Below are positions 59,950 to 64,000 of a DNA stretch of 64,000 nt, piece by piece. The notes below the pieces were generated by a model. That model saw only the letters and a program-made list of their open reading frames with translations, had not been told where the DNA came from and did not search any database. This stretch comes from Nitrososphaerota archaeon (GTDB taxonomy: Archaea > Thermoproteota > Nitrososphaeria > Conexivisphaerales > UBA164). The position numbers were made by a program, and so were the translations under genes. The stretch is from the NCBI GenBank assembly GCA_023381255.1, contig JAMCTX010000010.1, forward strand, positions 1-64,000. The letters run 5' to 3'. The first letter of the stretch is position 1; each line of letters starts with the position of its first letter.

Positions 59950-60934
59950 TAACAAGGTCACCGGTTAACTTTCTTATATCATTTTGAGAATTTGCATCAA
60001 TTGTCCTTATCCACTCAATGGGTATTCCGGAAATTCCGCAGTAGCTTCCTGAAATTGCACCCACAATTGCACCTATGGTGTCAGAATCTCCGCCAAGGTT
60101 ACATGCAAGAAGCAATGCTCTCTTAAAATCGCCGCCAGACCTTACAAATATTGAAAGCGCAGCCGGCACTGCATCTTCTGTGAGCGCTCCCTGCGGTTCC
60201 TTCAGGAAAGAGAAAAGATTGTCCAGGTAATCCTGATCATCTCTTCCACCAATACCAAACGCCTCAAATATTCTATTAGATATTGATTTGCCGTCTATTG
60301 CTTTGCCCGCAATCCTAGCCATTTTTAATGATTCAATGCTAATTTCAGCGGGATATTTGCCGCCATTTATCCCTATTTTAACTGCTGTAGCTACCGCCAT
60401 CGCGCCGGAAATTGCGATTCCAGTATAGTGTGTCGGCATGCACGCTTTAATCACATCTTCTAGCATTTCCTCGTAACTCCTGCTACAGTCAAATATTCCA
60501 ACTGGCGATATCTTCATTGCGCATCCGTTGGTAGTGCCAGAAGTTCCTGAATACTCAACTGGAATCCCGGCTAGGATGCGCTCTATTGCTATTCTGGTAC
60601 TGGGTCCTATTATTGTTCCCTCAAGTGCATCATTGGCTTTAGCCCATCTCAGCAATTCATCAGCAACTGCTTCTGGGTTAACTTTTCCTTCCCTTATAAT
60701 TGCCCTTGCCAGCGCAAACGTCAGGGCCGTATCGTCTGTGTATGCCCCAGCTTTTAGCTGTGAGTGAACGCCGTTATCAGGTGACGGGTTCATAAATTTA
60801 TCAACAAAACCATATCTTTCCTTAATTGTAACTCTGTCTAGGAAAGTAGTTGGCATGCCAAGCGCGTCGCCTATAGCTGTTCCGTAAAGCACGCCAAGGG
60901 CCTTTTCATATAACAGTTCCCTGTTTAATCCCAT
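59933..60934 (-). CDS. ADP-ribosylglycohydrolase family protein
   Basis: GTAIGDALGMPTTF, AYTDDTALTFALA, NLGGDSDTIGAIVGAISG. Confidence 0.95.
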   Translation of the reverse strand: MGLNRELLYEKALGVLYGTAIGDALGMPTTFLDRVTIKERYGFVDKFMNPSPDNGVHSQLKAGAYTDDTALTFALARAIIREGKVNPEAVADELLRWAKANDALEGTIIGPSTRIAIERILAGIPVEYSGTSGTTNGCAMKISPVGIFDCSRSYEEMLEDVIKACMPTHYTGIAISGAMAVATAVKIGINGGKYPAEISIESLKMARIAGKAIDGKSISNRIFEAFGIGGRDDQDYLDNLFSFLKEPQGALTEDAVPAALSIFVRSGGDFKRALLLACNLGGDSDTIGAIVGAISGSYCGISGIPIEWIRTIDANSQNDIRKLTGDLVNATQI

Positions 60935-62187
60935 ATTCTGACGCTCCTCCCTTTGCTTGTTTCAAGACCAAATATGTACCAGAGCACGCTTGCCACAAAA
61001 CCAACGCTGAATATCCCCATGCCAACCCACATATAATCTATGATCGGGAGGTTAACAACGAGGAAGAGGACTGGAATTGACCCTCCAAGCGAAATCACCC
61101 TCACCAAAGCAGTATACAAGCCCCTCCTCCTTGTAGGCCATATTTCAGATTTAAGGGTGTCTTCCGCTAAAAAGAATATATTAATTAATACTGAAACTGC
61201 TATAAAGAGAATCCAGAAGATAAGCCTGTTGACAAGCCATAACCCCAGAGTTGGTATAAACAGGTAGGCAACTACAAGCACTGATATGGATGAGATAACA
61301 AGCATGGCTTTCCTCGATATCCTATCAGCCACGAGCCCTATAAAGCCAGCCACAAATGCGACAACGCCAAATATAAATATAAGCCAATCAGTAAGGGAAG
61401 GGAAAAAGTACGGCCCCAAGGTAAGCACTATCAGGCTGAAGCCCGCAGTATACGCCCACCCCAGAGCCCCCCCTATAAGAGTCCTGAACCACAGAGACGG
61501 AACCTTTGAGGGTTTGCTGAGGTCATCTTCCTGCGCTTTTGCACTGTAAAACTTTTCTAGCTCCTTAGCACCGTGTCCGCCCTTCCCCCTTGATTCAAGC
61601 CACATAACAGATTCCGGAACCCTGAGCCTTATGATGAACATTACAAGTATTGAGAGCAGCAAAGTTACACCAAGCACTGCTCTCTGATCAAATATTGAAG
61701 ATATTGCTAATAGAGCAAGAATTGCAGCGATAGAGCCCCCTATGTTGGTGAAATTTAATTCAAGAAACAGGGCCGAAGCCCTTTGCTTTTTTGGAAATAG
61801 CTCGTGAGTGGCCGCTAGTATGGTATTGTATTCGCCTCCTGAAGCAAAAAGCAAAAGGCCTATGGAAACCAGCAGAAGGATATAATTGTAAGCTAAGATC
61901 AGCCCAATAGCGCCTATCGCGTAAAGCCCCAGCGTTATAAACAGCGTATTTCTTCTTCCTATGGAATCTGATAGTGGGCCTGCAACCATTCCACCCAACA
62001 ACAGCCACAGGGGAGACCATATTGCAAGAACTGCAACCAGGACCTTGGGCACAATAACCCATCCTGTCGCAATATATGAAAGGGAATATATGTAGGCTTC
62101 AACAGTGGTTCCTATGCTAAATGATAGGAAAAGCAGCCAATGAACGCCCTTCCATTTCGTTTCTTCAACAGCCTTGGCCAGGCTCAT
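60925..62187 (-). CDS. MFS transporter
   Basis: GPLSDSIGRRNTLFITLGLYAIGAIG; overlaps the ADP-ribosylglycohydrolase gene. Confidence 0.9.
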   Translation of the reverse strand: MSLAKAVEETKWKGVHWLLFLSFSIGTTVEAYIYSLSYIATGWVIVPKVLVAVLAIWSPLWLLLGGMVAGPLSDSIGRRNTLFITLGLYAIGAIGLILAYNYILLLVSIGLLLFASGGEYNTILAATHELFPKKQRASALFLELNFTNIGGSIAAILALLAISSIFDQRAVLGVTLLLSILVMFIIRLRVPESVMWLESRGKGGHGAKELEKFYSAKAQEDDLSKPSKVPSLWFRTLIGGALGWAYTAGFSLIVLTLGPYFFPSLTDWLIFIFGVVAFVAGFIGLVADRISRKAMLVISSISVLVVAYLFIPTLGLWLVNRLIFWILFIAVSVLINIFFLAEDTLKSEIWPTRRRGLYTALVRVISLGGSIPVLFLVVNLPIIDYMWVGMGIFSVGFVASVLWYIFGLETSKGRSVRIWD

Positions 62188-62555
62188 TTGAAAATAACGT
62201 AATATTGAATTAAAATACTTTCTGGTTGTTGATTTTTACAGAACAACAAAATCATGTTTTATAAACATGCAACCCTGACGTATTTTTCAATAATAATTTG
62301 CCAAAAATTGAAAAAACATTTGCCTGCTGGGTGATGCCTTAACAAATATGCTCGATTAATAGTATTATAAATTATAAAGTTTTTCATTATTAGATAAAAA
62401 TATTTTATTAAATTTTACTAAAATACAAATAATTTTTAATAAAATTTGGCTTTAAATTCACAGACATATTATTTTCGGTATCACCTGCTGTTTGGTTCGC
62501 ATCATTTTAATATCGCCAAATTATTTATTATTATTGATGGCCGAATTCAATTACA

Positions 62556-63953
62556 ATTATAGGGAACTCCTAAAAACTAAGTGCCATGAAACAAAAATTA
62601 GCTAAGATATTTTTACCAATATATGAACAATATTTGATGTCATCATTAATGTTTCAGTATGAATGACATATGGCATGGATGATAGTGAACATTATGAAAC
62701 ACTTTACAGGAGCGAATTCCATCATAAAGATAAGCTTGATGAGATAAAGAAAATGGTAAAGTGGGACCGCTTCAGGCCCATACTTAACAGCCTTTTCAAG
62801 GGAACTGAAGCCGGGGGCGCCATGTCGATGTAGTTGTTATGGCCAAGATGCTGGTTTTGCAGGCCTGGTACAGCCTGTCGGATGAGCAGCTTGAAATACA
62901 GTGCAGGGACAGGCTCACCTTCCAGAACTTCCTTGGGTATCCTGAAAGCGTTCCGGATGCAATGACAGTGTGGCTCTTCAGGGACAGGATGGCCTCAACC
63001 GGGATGGACAAAGCGTTCTGGGGGAAGAGTTCAGCTCCCAGCTCAGCAAACTTGGCCTTAACGTAAAGGAGGGCAAGACAATGCTGTTTTCATAATGCAC
63101 GAAGGAAAGGAGGTTGAGGTTAACAAGGATAAAGCCCACCTTCAGGACTCAACGATGCTTGAATCCGAGCCAGGGGCGCAAACGGTTGGGGGCATAATAA
63201 GGAGAAAGGAGAACGAAGCCGAGAAAGAAGCAAAAAGGGAAGACAAGAAGGATGAAGACAAAGCACGTGAGGACAAGGATAAAGCGCACGAAGGAACAAT
63301 TATATCATTATCCTATGGTGAGCTTAAAAAAGCAAAGGAGAGGGGCGAAGATGCGAAAACCAGCAGGTCGAGGGATGGGACCTGGGCAGTCAAGAACGGG
63401 AAGAGCTATTTTGGATTCAAGCTTCACACCAAGGTTGAGGCAAGGACAGGATTGATAGAGGACTATGATGTCACGGCTGCATCACTGCACGACAACCAGG
63501 TTGACCTGAGCAGGCCCGGGGAACCAATGGTCAGGGACAAGGCGTACAGCTTTGTTTCAGCAAAGGGAATAGCGGTCAACATGATAAGAGCCTCCAGAGG
63601 TAATCCCCTTATGGCAGAGGACAAAGAGGCTAACAGGATCCTTTCAGGCATAAGGGTTCACGTGGAGCACCCATATGCGGTGATGAGAAGGATATCCAAG
63701 TTCACCATAATGCACCCCACGACAATACCGCGCGTGAAGATCAAGGCCATGTTCATGTGTGTAAGCTTTAACCTGATGAGGGCAGCGTTCCTGACTAAGC
63801 CGGTTAACTAGCGTAAGCTATGGACGATTTTTACGGTGAAAAAAACAATAAAACAAAAACCACTGACGGCGATGGAGGAGAAATGGAAATGGGGATATCC
63901 ACTATCCTGCACAATCCCCTGACCCTAAATAATTTTTAGAAGTTCTCTATAAT
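62556..63953 (+). mobile_element. IS5-like insertion sequence with terminal inverted repeats
   Basis: Ends ATTATAGGGAACTCCTAAAAACTA (62556-62579) and, on the reverse strand, ATTATAGAGAACTTCTAAAAATTA (63930-63953), 21/24 identical, enclosing the transposase. Confidence 0.85.
62663..63811 (+). pseudogene. IS5-family DDE transposase, multiply frameshifted
   Basis: MTYGMDDSEHYETLYRSEF.../HVDVVVMAKMLVLQAWYSLSDEQLEIQCRDRLTFQNFLGYPESVPDAMTVWLFRDRM/.../GKSYFGFKLHTKVEARTGLIEDYDVTAASLHDNQV...RDKAYSF; spread over three frames. Confidence 0.88.
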
Positions 63954-64000
63954 CTCTGCAGTTTTAAATAAAACCGAAAATTACTATAATATCCGTAATA

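Noticed and set aside
62188-62555. AT-rich ~370-nt gap searched for CRISPR repeats, tandem repeats or an origin
   Set aside because: No regularly spaced repeats or recognisable origin-box elements could be identified by eye.

Overview
Archaeal chromosomal segment, most likely from a Thermoplasmatales-type euryarchaeon (inferred from VAT/CDC48, Tfx, topoisomerase VI, archaeal ribosomal protein order and frequent TTG starts). It is densely coded and mostly housekeeping. Contents include a CUT1-type sugar ABC cassette with a fused permease, aIF2-gamma carrying an intein, Topo VI A/B, a purine/xanthine oxidoreductase-like gene with an NCS1 transporter, the spc/S10-type ribosomal cluster (uL22 to SecY/Adk/DUF106), an archaemetzincin, VAT, Nramp and PPAT, two tRNAs (Lys-CTT, Glu-CTC), a decayed integrase beside tRNA-Glu, a yegTUV-like MFS/ADP-ribosylglycohydrolase/PfkB operon, and a frameshifted IS5-like element with terminal inverted repeats at the right end. 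Main leads: (1) a 150-aa mini-intein in the GTPase P-loop of aIF2-gamma; (2) a near-identical 68-nt element containing a perfect 7-9-7 dyad, placed upstream of both ends of a convergent gene set (ABC-2 exporter, membrane-anchored winged-helix protein, 4-TM protein), which looks like a self-contained regulon; (3) an archaemetzincin that keeps its zinc ligands but has Leu in place of the catalytic Glu. No CRISPR array or rRNA was seen. Family calls are from reading the translations; no database search was run.
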